Shown piece by piece: positions 22,581 through 30,229 of a stretch of DNA of 46,224 bases. This DNA comes from Umezawaea endophytica (GTDB taxonomy: Bacteria; Actinomycetota; Actinomycetes; Mycobacteriales; Pseudonocardiaceae), in assembly GCF_025061645.1 (NCBI RefSeq), contig NZ_JANYMP010000019.1, positions 149,697 to 195,920 on the forward strand, read 5' to 3'. The notes below the pieces were generated by a model that did no database searches, was not told the DNA's origin, and saw only the letters and a list, made by a program, of their open reading frames with translations. The number at the start of each line of letters is the position of its first letter. Positions within the stretch are counted from its first letter, which is position 1. A program made the position numbers and the translations under genes.

Positions 22581-25070
22581 ATGGTGCTGCCCGTCGTATC
22601 CGTGGTCGTGGTGAACTACCGCGGCGCCGAGGACACCATCACGTGCCTGCGGGCCCTGGAGGGCCTCTCCTACCCGGCGGACAAGCTCCAGGTCGTCGTG
22701 GTGGACAACGCCTCCGGTGACGGCGGCGCCGACCGGATCCGGGCCGCCGTGCCGTCGGCGACCGTGGTCGAGTCCCCGACCAACCTGGGCTTCGCGGGCG
22801 GGTGCAACCTCGGTGTCGAGTCGGCGACCGGCTCGGTGCTCGCGTTCCTGAACAACGACGCCAAGCCGCACCCGGACTGGGTGCGCGCGGCCGTGAAGGT
22901 GCTCCAGACCGAGCCGACCGTCGGCGCCGTGGCCAGCAAGGTGCTCGACTGGGACGGCACCGACATCGACTTCGTCGACGGCGGGCTCACCTGGTTCGGC
23001 ATGGGCTACAAGCGGCACGCGGGCCAGCCGGACGACGGCAGCCACGACGCGCCGCGCGACGTCCTGTTCGGCACCGGCTCCGCCCTGTTCGTCCGCGCCT
23101 CGGTCTACCGGTCGCTCGGCGGGTTCGACGAGCGGTTCTTCATGTTCTACGAGGACGTCGACCTCGGCTGGCGGATGAACCTGCGCGGCTGGCGGGTCCG
23201 CTACGAACCCGCGTCGCTGACGTTCCACAAGCACCACGCCTCGATGTCGTCCATCGACCACAGCCGCGAGCTGTACCTGCTGGAGCGCAACGCGCTCGCC
23301 GCGCTGTACAAGAACTTCTCCGACGACACGCTGGCCAAGGTGCTGCCAGCCGCGCTCGCGCTGGTGGTGCGCCGGGCGACCGCGCGCGGCGAGATCGACG
23401 CGACCCAACTGGAGATCACCCGCAGGCCCGCGGACGTCGCAGACGACGCGGCACCGGTCCCGGTCGACCGCAAGGCGCTGGCCGGGTTCCTCGCGATCGA
23501 CCAGTTCGTGGAGCTGATGCCGTCGCTCCAGGAGTCGCGGAAGGTCGAGCAGGCCAAGCGCGTCCGCAGCGACCGCGACCTGGTCCCGCTGATGCGCAAG
23601 GCGATGGAGCCCGCGTACCCGCTGCCGCGCTACCTCGCGGCGCACGACGTGCTGGTGGACGTCTTCGCGCTGGACGAGGTGTTCGGCAGGCCGCGGCGGA
23701 TCCTGATCATCACCGGGGACGCGATCTCCGAGAAGATGGCGGGCCCGGCCATCCGGGCGTGGAACATGGCCGACGTGCTCGCGGGCGAGCACGAGGTCCG
23801 GCTCGTCACGGTGAACCCGCTGTGCGCGCCGCCGGACGCCCCGTTCACCGTCACCGGCTCCAAGCCGCGGGACCTCGCCCCGCACATCGGCTGGGCGGAC
23901 GTGGTCGTGCTCCAGGGCCACGTGCTGGAGATGGTGCCGGAGCTGAAGCGCACCGCGTCCACCAAGGTCGTCGTCTGCGACGTGTACGACCCGATGCACC
24001 TGGAACTGCTGGAGCAGGGCAAGGACGCCACCGACGAGCAGCGCGCGCTGGACATCGTCGGCGTGACGCGGGTGCTGAACAACCAGTTGAAGCGCGGCGA
24101 CTTCTTCCTCTGCGCGTCCGAGCGGCAGCGGCACTTCTGGCTCGGCCACCTCGCCGCGCTCGGCAGGCTCACGCCGACGCTGTACGACAACGACCCCACC
24201 GTCCGCTCGCTGCTGTCCGTCGTCCCGTTCGGCCTGCCCGGCAAGCCGCCGCAGCGCACCGGACCGGCCATCAAGGACGTCGTGCCGGGCATCGCGAGCA
24301 CCGACAAGGTCGTGCTGTGGGCCGGTGGCGTCTATAGCTGGTTCGACCCGCTGACCCTGATCCACGCCGTGCACCGGCTGCGGGACGACCACCCTGACCT
24401 GAAGCTGTTCTTCCTGGGCATGAAGCACCCGAACCCCGAGGTGCCGGACATGGACATCGCGGGCCAGACGCGCTCGCTGGCCAAGCGGCTCGACCTCGTG
24501 GGCTCCTCGGTGTTCTTCAACGAGACGTGGGTGCCCTACCACGACCGGCAGAACTGGCTGCTGGACGCGGACTGCGGCGTCACCACGCACTACGAGCACG
24601 TCGAGACCACGTTCGCCTTCCGCACCAGGGTGCTGGACTACCTCTGGTCCGGGCTGCCGATCGTCACCACGGCGGGCGACTCGTTCGCCGAACTGGTGGA
24701 GCGCGAGCGGCTCGGCGTCGTGGTCCGCTCCGAGGACCCGGACGAACTGGCCCGCGCGCTGGAGAAGGTGCTCTACGACGAGGAGTTCGCCGCGGGCTGC
24801 CGCGAGCGGATCGCCGTGGTGGGGGAGCGCTTCACCTGGGAGACCGTGCTCGCCCCGCTGGTCGAGTTCTGCCGCAACCCCCGCCCCGCAGCCGACCGGC
24901 TGCCGGGCAACGCGCCGCTCGTCCGCAACACTCCGCTGACCACGACCGCGAAGGTGCGCCGCGACGTCAAGCTCGTCCGCGAGTACCTCGACCAGGGAGG
25001 ACCGACGGAGTTGGCCAAGCGCGCGACCGGCCGGGTGTTGAAGAAGCTGCGCGGCGGCGCACATGGCTGA
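22581..25070 (+). CDS. GT2-GT4 fusion glycosyltransferase
   Basis: An 829-residue protein with two glycosyltransferase folds. The N-terminal GT-A domain (about 5-290) has SVVVVNYRGAED, VVVDNASGDGG (39-49), NLGFAGGCNLGV, LNNDAKPHPDW as DxD (about 90-100) and YEDVDLGWRMNLRGW. The C-terminal GT-B domain (about 375-800) starts PRRILIITGDAISEKMAGPA and includes VLWAGGVYSWFDPLTL and a donor-side helix after YLWSGLPIVTT. One polypeptide could therefore add two sugars in sequence. ATG has GAGGAG upstream. It overlaps the downstream GT4 gene by 8 bp, indicating coupled translation. Donors unknown. Confidence 0.9.
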   Translation: MVLPVVSVVVVNYRGAEDTITCLRALEGLSYPADKLQVVVVDNASGDGGADRIRAAVPSATVVESPTNLGFAGGCNLGVESATGSVLAFLNNDAKPHPDWVRAAVKVLQTEPTVGAVASKVLDWDGTDIDFVDGGLTWFGMGYKRHAGQPDDGSHDAPRDVLFGTGSALFVRASVYRSLGGFDERFFMFYEDVDLGWRMNLRGWRVRYEPASLTFHKHHASMSSIDHSRELYLLERNALAALYKNFSDDTLAKVLPAALALVVRRATARGEIDATQLEITRRPADVADDAAPVPVDRKALAGFLAIDQFVELMPSLQESRKVEQAKRVRSDRDLVPLMRKAMEPAYPLPRYLAAHDVLVDVFALDEVFGRPRRILIITGDAISEKMAGPAIRAWNMADVLAGEHEVRLVTVNPLCAPPDAPFTVTGSKPRDLAPHIGWADVVVLQGHVLEMVPELKRTASTKVVVCDVYDPMHLELLEQGKDATDEQRALDIVGVTRVLNNQLKRGDFFLCASERQRHFWLGHLAALGRLTPTLYDNDPTVRSLLSVVPFGLPGKPPQRTGPAIKDVVPGIASTDKVVLWAGGVYSWFDPLTLIHAVHRLRDDHPDLKLFFLGMKHPNPEVPDMDIAGQTRSLAKRLDLVGSSVFFNETWVPYHDRQNWLLDADCGVTTHYEHVETTFAFRTRVLDYLWSGLPIVTTAGDSFAELVERERLGVVVRSEDPDELARALEKVLYDEEFAAGCRERIAVVGERFTWETVLAPLVEFCRNPRPAADRLPGNAPLVRNTPLTTTAKVRRDVKLVREYLDQGGPTELAKRATGRVLKKLRGGAHG

Positions 25071-26148
25071 AGCGCTGCGCGTCCTGCTGGACGGCACCCC
25101 GCTGCTGGGCCACCGGACCGGCATCGGCCGCTACACCTCCGCGCTGGCCGAGGAACTGGCGTCCATGCCGGACGAGGTCGACGTGCGGGCGGTCGCGTTC
25201 ACCCTGCGCGGCTGGCGCGCGTTGCGGACGGTCCTGCCGCACGGCGTCCAGGCCCGCGGCCTGCCCGTGTCCGCCCGGCTGCTCCGCCAGTGCTGGCTGC
25301 GCGTCCCGTTCCCGCCGGTCGAGCTGCTGGCGGGCGTGACGGACGTGATGCACGCCACCAACTTCGTGCTGCCGCCGACGATCAGGGCGGGCGGTGTCGT
25401 GACCATCCACGATCTGGCGTTCCTGGCGTCGCCCGGTGACCTGCCCCCGTCGGACGCGCGCCTGCCGGAGCTGGTCCGCCAGTCCGCCCAGCGCGCGGAC
25501 GTGGTCTGCACCCCGACCGAGGCGGTCGCCCGCACGGTCGAGGAGCGGCTGGGCATCGGGTCGGACCGGATCGTGGTGACGCCGCTGGGCGTCGACCCGG
25601 CGTGGTTCGCGTCACGGCCCCCGAACGACGCCCTGCGCGCCCGCCTGGGCCTGCCGTCGCAGTACCTGCTGTTCGTCGGCGCGGGCGGGCCCCGCAAGGG
25701 CCTGGAGACGCTCCTGAAGGCCCACGCGTCGGACACCTCGCTGCCGCCGCTGGTGCTGGCCGGTCCACGTCAGTCCGGAGTGGACGGACGGGTGATCCGC
25801 ACCGGCTACCTGGCCGACGTCGACCTGCGCAGCGTCGTCGCTGGCGCCTCAGCGCTCGTCCTGCCGTCGCGCGACGAGGGCTTCGGCCTGCCCGTCCTGG
25901 AAGCGCTTGCCTGCAACGTGCCGGTCGTCTGCTCCGACGTGCCCGCGCTGCGCGAGGTCGCGGGCGGCCACGCCCTGCTCACCCCGGTCGGCGACGCGGA
26001 CGCGCTCGCGCACGCCCTGTTCGAAGCCGTGGAAACGCCGCCCAGCACCGCCGCGCAGGCCGCTCGCCGGACGCACGCGTCGGGCTACACGTGGCGCAGG
26101 TGCGCCGAAGCCACCCTGGTGGCGTACCACCGGGCGGCGGGTCGGTAG
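25063..26148 (+). CDS. GT4 glycosyltransferase
   Basis: GT-B glycosyltransferase of 361 residues: RTGIGRYTSALAEEL at the N-terminus, DVMHATNFVLPP and TIHDLAFLASP in the acceptor domain, FVGAGGPRKGLETLLKAH and EGFGLPVLEALACNVPVVCSD in the donor domain. Its ATG overlaps the end of the fusion gene by 8 bp. It completes the plus-strand GT2/GT2-GT4/GT4 operon, which ends at a hairpin (26153-26172). Exact sugar unknown; GT4 enzymes of this type are often mannosyltransferases. Confidence 0.9.
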   Translation: MAEALRVLLDGTPLLGHRTGIGRYTSALAEELASMPDEVDVRAVAFTLRGWRALRTVLPHGVQARGLPVSARLLRQCWLRVPFPPVELLAGVTDVMHATNFVLPPTIRAGGVVTIHDLAFLASPGDLPPSDARLPELVRQSAQRADVVCTPTEAVARTVEERLGIGSDRIVVTPLGVDPAWFASRPPNDALRARLGLPSQYLLFVGAGGPRKGLETLLKAHASDTSLPPLVLAGPRQSGVDGRVIRTGYLADVDLRSVVAGASALVLPSRDEGFGLPVLEALACNVPVVCSDVPALREVAGGHALLTPVGDADALAHALFEAVETPPSTAAQAARRTHASGYTWRRCAEATLVAYHRAAGR

Positions 26149-26152
26149 AGGT

Positions 26153-26172
26153 GGCCCGCGCCGGTGCGGGCC
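26153..26172. terminator. Hairpin between convergent genes
   Basis: GGCCCGC (26153-26159), 6-nt loop, GCGGGCC (26166-26172). It lies between the plus-strand GT4 stop and the end of the small minus-strand ORF, so it could serve both. Confidence 0.5.
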
Positions 26173-26179
26173 GGGGGAC

Positions 26180-26344
26180 CTAGCGCCTGGGCGCCCGGTC
26201 GTCCGCGTCGTCGCGCGAACCGGTCAACGTGGTCAGCGAGACCTGCCGGGACCCGGTCACGGCGGCCACGCAGCGGAGGAAGCGGCGTCGGTCGCCGTCC
26301 TGGCTGCGGCTGGAGGGTGCGGGGACACGCCCGTGGTCGGACAT
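26180..26344 (-). CDS. Small basic/acidic hypothetical protein (54 residues)
   Basis: No family recognised. MSDHGRVPAPSSRSQDG is followed by a basic stretch DRRRFLRCV, then AAVTGSRQVSLTTLTGSR and an acidic end DDADDRAPRR. Coding is supported by codon use: 50 of 54 codons end in G or C, as expected for this genome. The ATG at 26344 is preferred over one six codons upstream, but neither has a clear ribosome site. It is divergent from the Imm1-like gene and convergent with the glycosyltransferase operon. Confidence 0.55.
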   Translation of the reverse strand: MSDHGRVPAPSSRSQDGDRRRFLRCVAAVTGSRQVSLTTLTGSRDDADDRAPRR

Positions 26345-26493
26345 CTGAAAAGGTTCTCGCAAGCGCGCAGCGTTATCCAGTCCTCCGGTCAGTCACCACC
26401 CCATCGGCGCAAGCTACCGCCGTTTGCGGCGGGAGTCGTTCACTGAGAGCATCCATTCCGCCTCGTCGACGAAACGAAGAGAAGGCCAACGAG

Positions 26494-26928
26494 ATGAGCT
26501 TCAACGCGGTGTGGTCCGTCCAGGGCGCCGACGAGTCCGGTGAGCAGATGACCGTGACGACGCCGGAGGAGGTGGACGCCCTGCTCGCCAGGCTGGCGGA
26601 GGCCGGTGCGGGCGCGGCGGTGATCGAGCACCAGGAGCGCGCGCTCATCCCCGACGCCGAGGGCCTGCTGGGCGCGCCCGGCGAGGTGAAGATCCCGGAC
26701 CACGACGTGGCCGCGGCGGTGAGCGGCGGTTTCGGGTACCTCACCTACGCGGACCCCGACCAGGACTACTCGACGCTGGTCGGCGAGGAGGGGTCGCCGG
26801 TCTACGCGTCGGAGTACGTCGACTACCCGGCGGGCAGCGGGGTCCAGGTGGGGCTGCTGGCCGCGGCGCTCAAGGAGTTCCTGATCACCGCGCAGCGGCC
26901 GTCGTGCGTCCGGTGGCAGGACGCCTAG
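26494..26928 (+). CDS. Imm1-family immunity-like protein
   Basis: Acidic soluble protein of 144 residues resembling the Imm1 immunity family (polymorphic toxin systems). SFNAVWSVQG, a TTPEEVDALLARLAEA helix, FGYLTYADPDQDYSTLVGEE, and VYASEYVDYPAGSGVQV then a C-terminal helix match the usual order. ATG at 26494 is chosen on RBS AGAGAAGG; the open frame reaches 26164 without similarity. No toxin gene is adjacent. In actinomycetes such proteins are often solitary and may have a different role. Its stop codon shares CTAG with the convergent aminotransferase stop. Confidence 0.75.
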   Translation: MSFNAVWSVQGADESGEQMTVTTPEEVDALLARLAEAGAGAAVIEHQERALIPDAEGLLGAPGEVKIPDHDVAAAVSGGFGYLTYADPDQDYSTLVGEEGSPVYASEYVDYPAGSGVQVGLLAAALKEFLITAQRPSCVRWQDA

Positions 26929-28073
26929 GACACCAGCGACGGCCGTTCGACCTCCCAGCGGGAGTTGCCGAAGCTCCGGATGCCGGAGACCAGCCGGTCC
27001 ACGTCCGCTTCCGGGCGGACGACGAGCCGGACGAACTGGCCGCTCATGCCGAGCTTGTTGCCGCACTCGCGGATGAAGATCTGCTGCTTGTGCAGCAGGT
27101 AGTCGCGCAGTTCGACGCCGTCGACGTCCGGGGCGAGCTTCACCAGCAGGAAGTTCGCCTGGGACGGGTACACCTGCAACTCGGGCAGCCGCGACAGCTC
27201 CATGCCCATGCGGTAGCGGTCCATCGACAGCTTGACGAGGCTCTCGCCGTACTCGTCGAGGTGCTCGCCGAGCATGAACACGAACGCCTCGGCGAGCGAG
27301 TTGAGGTTCCACTTGGGCAGCGTGGCCGCCATCCGCTTGGCCAGCGCCGGGTTCGCGACCAGGTAGCCGAAGCGGACGCCGTGCAGGCCGAAGTTCTTGC
27401 CGAGGCTCTTGAGCACCACCACGTTCGGCCTGATCATGGCTTCGCTGACGACGGACGGGTTGCGCTCGACCTCGACGAAGTCGATGAACGACTCGTCGAT
27501 GACCACCAGGTCCAGATCGGCCAGTTCGTCCATGAACCGGATGATCTCCCGGCGGGGCAGGTAGCCGCCGTCGGGGTTGTTCGGGTTGCACAGCACCGCG
27601 ACCTTCGACCCGCGGGCGCGGATGAACTTCAGGTAGGCGTCGATGTTGAGCTCGAAGCCCTCGCTCTCCTGGAGCGGGAACATGTCGACGCGCTTGCCGG
27701 TCTCCATGGGCTGATCGGTCCACCGGCCGAACGTGGGGATCGGGATCGCCACGCTCTCCTTGATCCACAGGTGGTCCATCCACGTGATGATCTCGGTGGA
27801 GCCGTTGGACATCGCGATGGTGGCGGGGTTCAGCCGCAACGTCTTGGCGAGCTGACCGGCGATGGCGTCGGTGCTGCTCGGGTAGAACTTCAGGATCGCT
27901 TCGAGGTTGTTGGCGAGCGTGGCGAACATCTGCGGTGTCGGGAAGTACGGGTTGCAGGGGATGCAGAAGTCGACCATGTGCTGGGCGCCGTCACCCAGCT
28001 TGCGGGACAGTTCGAAGAAGGACGGGCTGTGCGCGGTCTTGCCGAACACATCCGAGTCCACACCATGCCGCAC
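26925..28073 (-). CDS. PLP-dependent class I/II aminotransferase (HisC/CobC-like)
   Basis: Fold-type I enzyme of 382 residues. NPNNPDGG (163-170) contacts PLP and substrate, VIDESF holds the PLP-ring Asp193, and KSLGKNFGLHGVRFGY carries the Schiff-base Lys226; RxVVRP near the C-terminus includes the carboxylate-binding Arg. Closest general family is histidinol-phosphate aminotransferase/CobC, but relatives occur in polysaccharide and phosphonate loci, so the substrate is open. GTG at 28073 has GGGGAG 7 bp upstream. The longer open frame to 28604 overlaps rmlD and is not used. It sits 95 bp downstream of rmlD. Confidence 0.85.
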   Translation of the reverse strand: MRHGVDSDVFGKTAHSPSFFELSRKLGDGAQHMVDFCIPCNPYFPTPQMFATLANNLEAILKFYPSSTDAIAGQLAKTLRLNPATIAMSNGSTEIITWMDHLWIKESVAIPIPTFGRWTDQPMETGKRVDMFPLQESEGFELNIDAYLKFIRARGSKVAVLCNPNNPDGGYLPRREIIRFMDELADLDLVVIDESFIDFVEVERNPSVVSEAMIRPNVVVLKSLGKNFGLHGVRFGYLVANPALAKRMAATLPKWNLNSLAEAFVFMLGEHLDEYGESLVKLSMDRYRMGMELSRLPELQVYPSQANFLLVKLAPDVDGVELRDYLLHKQQIFIRECGNKLGMSGQFVRLVVRPEADVDRLVSGIRSFGNSRWEVERPSLVS

Positions 28074-28154
28074 GTGACCACTCCCCTGCTCGCTGCTGAA
28101 GCCGGTACAGGTGGGCATACGTGCGGACCGCGCGGCCGGTTCACGGCGTGGCCC

Positions 28155-28168
28155 CGGACGTGCGTCCG
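28155..28168 (-). terminator. Short hairpin after rmlD
   Basis: CGGAC-GTGC-GTCCG arms directly follow the rmlD stop codon on the minus strand. The stem is short (5 bp plus closing pair), so it is a weak candidate terminator between rmlD and the aminotransferase. Confidence 0.3.
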
Positions 28169-29077
28169 CTAGATCGCGACAGGTCCGAGCACACCGGCGG
28201 CGAACGCCGCCGAAAGCGCTTCCCGCCACGGGCGCAGCGGGGTGAGGCCCGCCCGTTCCCACGACTTCCCGGACAGCACCGAGTACGCCGGGCGCGGTGC
28301 CGGGCGCGGGTACTCGGTCGACGGGCACGGCCGCACGCGGCCCGGATCCGCGCCCAGCTCCTCGAAGATGGCGCGGGTGAAGTCGTACCAGGTGGTCTCG
28401 CCGCCGCCGGTGCCGTGCAGCACGCGGTCCGCGGGCTCGCGCCGCGACGTGACGAGGTCTGCGAGTTCGACGAGCCCGGTGGCGAGGTCGAGCGTCCACG
28501 TCGGCGTGCCGCGCTGGTCGTCCACAACGGACACCGTGTCGCGCTCGGTCTCCAAGCGCGCCATGGTCTTCACGAAGTTGCCGCCCGAAGCGCCGTAGGC
28601 CCACGCGGTGCGCACGACCCAGGAACGCCGCCAGGAGGCCAGAACCCTCTCCTCGCCCGCGAGCTTGGTGCGCCCGTAGGCCGAGCGCGGACCGGTCTCG
28701 TCGGACGGCTCGTAGGGCCGCGTGGCGTCACCGGGGAACACGTAGTCGGTGGACACGTGCAGCAGCGGCACGTCGTGCCGCGCGCACTCGACCGCGAGCA
28801 GCTCCGGGCCGAGCGCGTTCACCGCGAACGCGCGGTCCTCGTCGGTCTCCGCCCGGTCGACGGCGGTGTACGCGGCGGAGTTGACGACGACGGGCCGCAA
28901 CCCGCCGTCGCGGGCGCTCGCGGCGAAGCCCGCGACGGCGTCCGCGACGCACTCGGCGTCGGTGATGTCCAGCTCCGCCGACGACGGCGCGTGGACGAGC
29001 CCGTCGCGCGGGGCGGCGGTGACGAGGTCGTGGCCGAGCTGCCCCCGGCCACCGGGCACCAGCAGTGCGAGTGCCAT
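28169..29077 (-). CDS. rmlD: dTDP-4-dehydrorhamnose reductase
   Basis: Extended SDR enzyme of 302 residues, the last step of dTDP-L-rhamnose synthesis. GGRGQLGHDL (NAD(P)-binding) at the N-terminus, NSAAYTAVDRAETD (about 68-81), STDYVFPG (about 107) and catalytic YGRTK (about 131) are all family hallmarks. ATG at 29077 overlaps the rmlB stop by one base (TGATG), indicating coupled translation; the frame extends to 29113 without support. rmlA and rmlC are not in the window. Confidence 0.95.
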   Translation of the reverse strand: MALALLVPGGRGQLGHDLVTAAPRDGLVHAPSSAELDITDAECVADAVAGFAASARDGGLRPVVVNSAAYTAVDRAETDEDRAFAVNALGPELLAVECARHDVPLLHVSTDYVFPGDATRPYEPSDETGPRSAYGRTKLAGEERVLASWRRSWVVRTAWAYGASGGNFVKTMARLETERDTVSVVDDQRGTPTWTLDLATGLVELADLVTSRREPADRVLHGTGGGETTWYDFTRAIFEELGADPGRVRPCPSTEYPRPAPRPAYSVLSGKSWERAGLTPLRPWREALSAAFAAGVLGPVAI

Positions 29078-30060
29078 CAGCCGTTCGCCCGAGCCTTGAG
29101 CTTCTCCCACCACGGCCGGTTGTCGCGGTACCAGGCCACGGTGCTCGCGAGGCCTTCGGCGAAGTCGACCCGCGGCGCGTAGCCCAGTTCGGTGCTGATC
29201 TTGGTGATGTCGACCGAGTAGCGGCGGTCGTGGCCCTTGCGGTCGGTCACCATCTCGACGGAGGACCAGTCGGCGCCCATCGCGTCCAGCAGCAGCTCAG
29301 TCAGCTCGCGGTTCGTCAGCTCGGTGCCGCCGCCGATGTTGTAGACCTCACCGGGACGACCGGCCTCGGCGACGAGCTGGATGCCGCGGCAGTGGTCGGC
29401 GACGTGCAGCCAGTCGCGGACGTTGAGGCCGTCGCCGTAGAGCGGCACCTTCCCGCCGTCCATCAGGTTCGTGACGAACAGCGGCAGCACCTTCTCCGGG
29501 AACTGGTACGGACCGTAGTTGTTCGAACACCGGGTGATGGTCACCGGCAGGCCGTGCGTGCGGTGGAACGCCCGCGCCAGCAGGTCCGAGGAGGCCTTCG
29601 ACGCCGAGTACGGCGAATTCGGCTCCAGCGGGTGGGTCTCGGGCCACGAGCCCTCGTCGATCGACCCGTAGACCTCGTCCGTGGACACGTGGACGAACTT
29701 GCCGACACCGGCGTCCAGCGCGCCCTGCAACAGGGTCTGGGTGCCGAGCACGTTGGTGAGCACGAAGTCCGCGGACCCGGAGATGGAACGGTCCACATGC
29801 GACTCGGCCGCGAAGTGCACGACCACGTCGACGCCCGCCATGACATCCGACACCGCGGTCGGGTCGCAGATGTCGCCCTGGACGAACCGGTAGCGCGAGC
29901 TGTCGGCCACCGGCGCGAGGTTCTCCTCGTTGCCCGCGTAGGTCAGCTTGTCGAGCACCACGACCTCGGCGTCGGCGAACGCCGGGTAGGCACCGCCGAC
30001 CAACTCCCGGACGTAGTTGGAGCCGATGAAGCCTGCTCCTCCGGTCACCAGAACGCGCAT
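29077..30060 (-). CDS. rmlB: dTDP-glucose 4,6-dehydratase
   Basis: Extended SDR enzyme of 327 residues that converts dTDP-glucose to dTDP-4-keto-6-deoxyglucose. TGGAGFIGSNYVRE (6-19) binds NAD; HFAAESHVDRS (about 82) and STDEVYGS (about 120) carry catalytic residues, and YSASKASSD has the YxxxK motif; RCSNNYGPYQFPEK is the RmlB signature. ATG at 30060 has AGGA upstream and gives the standard MRVLVTGG start. It is divergent from the LCP gene; a TTACAC/GTGTAA palindrome lies 12 bp upstream. Confidence 0.96.
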   Translation of the reverse strand: MRVLVTGGAGFIGSNYVRELVGGAYPAFADAEVVVLDKLTYAGNEENLAPVADSSRYRFVQGDICDPTAVSDVMAGVDVVVHFAAESHVDRSISGSADFVLTNVLGTQTLLQGALDAGVGKFVHVSTDEVYGSIDEGSWPETHPLEPNSPYSASKASSDLLARAFHRTHGLPVTITRCSNNYGPYQFPEKVLPLFVTNLMDGGKVPLYGDGLNVRDWLHVADHCRGIQLVAEAGRPGEVYNIGGGTELTNRELTELLLDAMGADWSSVEMVTDRKGHDRRYSVDITKISTELGYAPRVDFAEGLASTVAWYRDNRPWWEKLKARANG

Positions 30061-30071
30061 GTCCAAGTCCT

Positions 30072-30085
30072 TTACACAGGTGTAA
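30072..30085. promoter_or_regulatory. Palindrome upstream of rmlB
   Basis: TTACAC-AG-GTGTAA, perfect arms, 12 bp upstream of the rmlB start in the 169-bp divergent gap. A second repeat CAACC-N5-GGTTG lies at 30116-30130. Both could be operator sites for rmlBD or the LCP operon. Confidence 0.35.
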
Positions 30086-30229
30086 CCGTCGCGGTGGGTC
30101 ACCTAGTAAACCGTGCAACCCACCAGGTTGTTACAGCGTCTCCCGTATATAAGAGGAACAACCAGCGCTGACGGCACCTGGCCCACTAATCTTTGTCGAG
30201 TAGCACCACGCACGGGGGAGGCACCACTC

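Noticed and set aside
22323-25124. A 933-codon open frame antisense to the GT2-GT4 fusion
   Set aside because: High-GC genomes give long antisense frames; the translation is low-complexity (Arg/Val/Gln/Glu-rich) with no domain, while the plus strand encodes clear glycosyltransferases.
26164-26493. N-terminal extension of the Imm1-like protein to 26164
   Set aside because: The upstream frame is open but has no similarity, covers the divergent promoter and the small ORF, and the ATG at 26494 has a ribosome site.
28074-28604. Long N-terminal extension of the aminotransferase
   Set aside because: It would read through rmlD in another frame; GTG 28073 with GGGGAG gives a normal-size enzyme.
30081-30133. 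GTAAC and GTTAC as MtrA boxes near rmlB
   Set aside because: Spacing and orientation do not match a direct-repeat MtrA site, so the claim is not supported.
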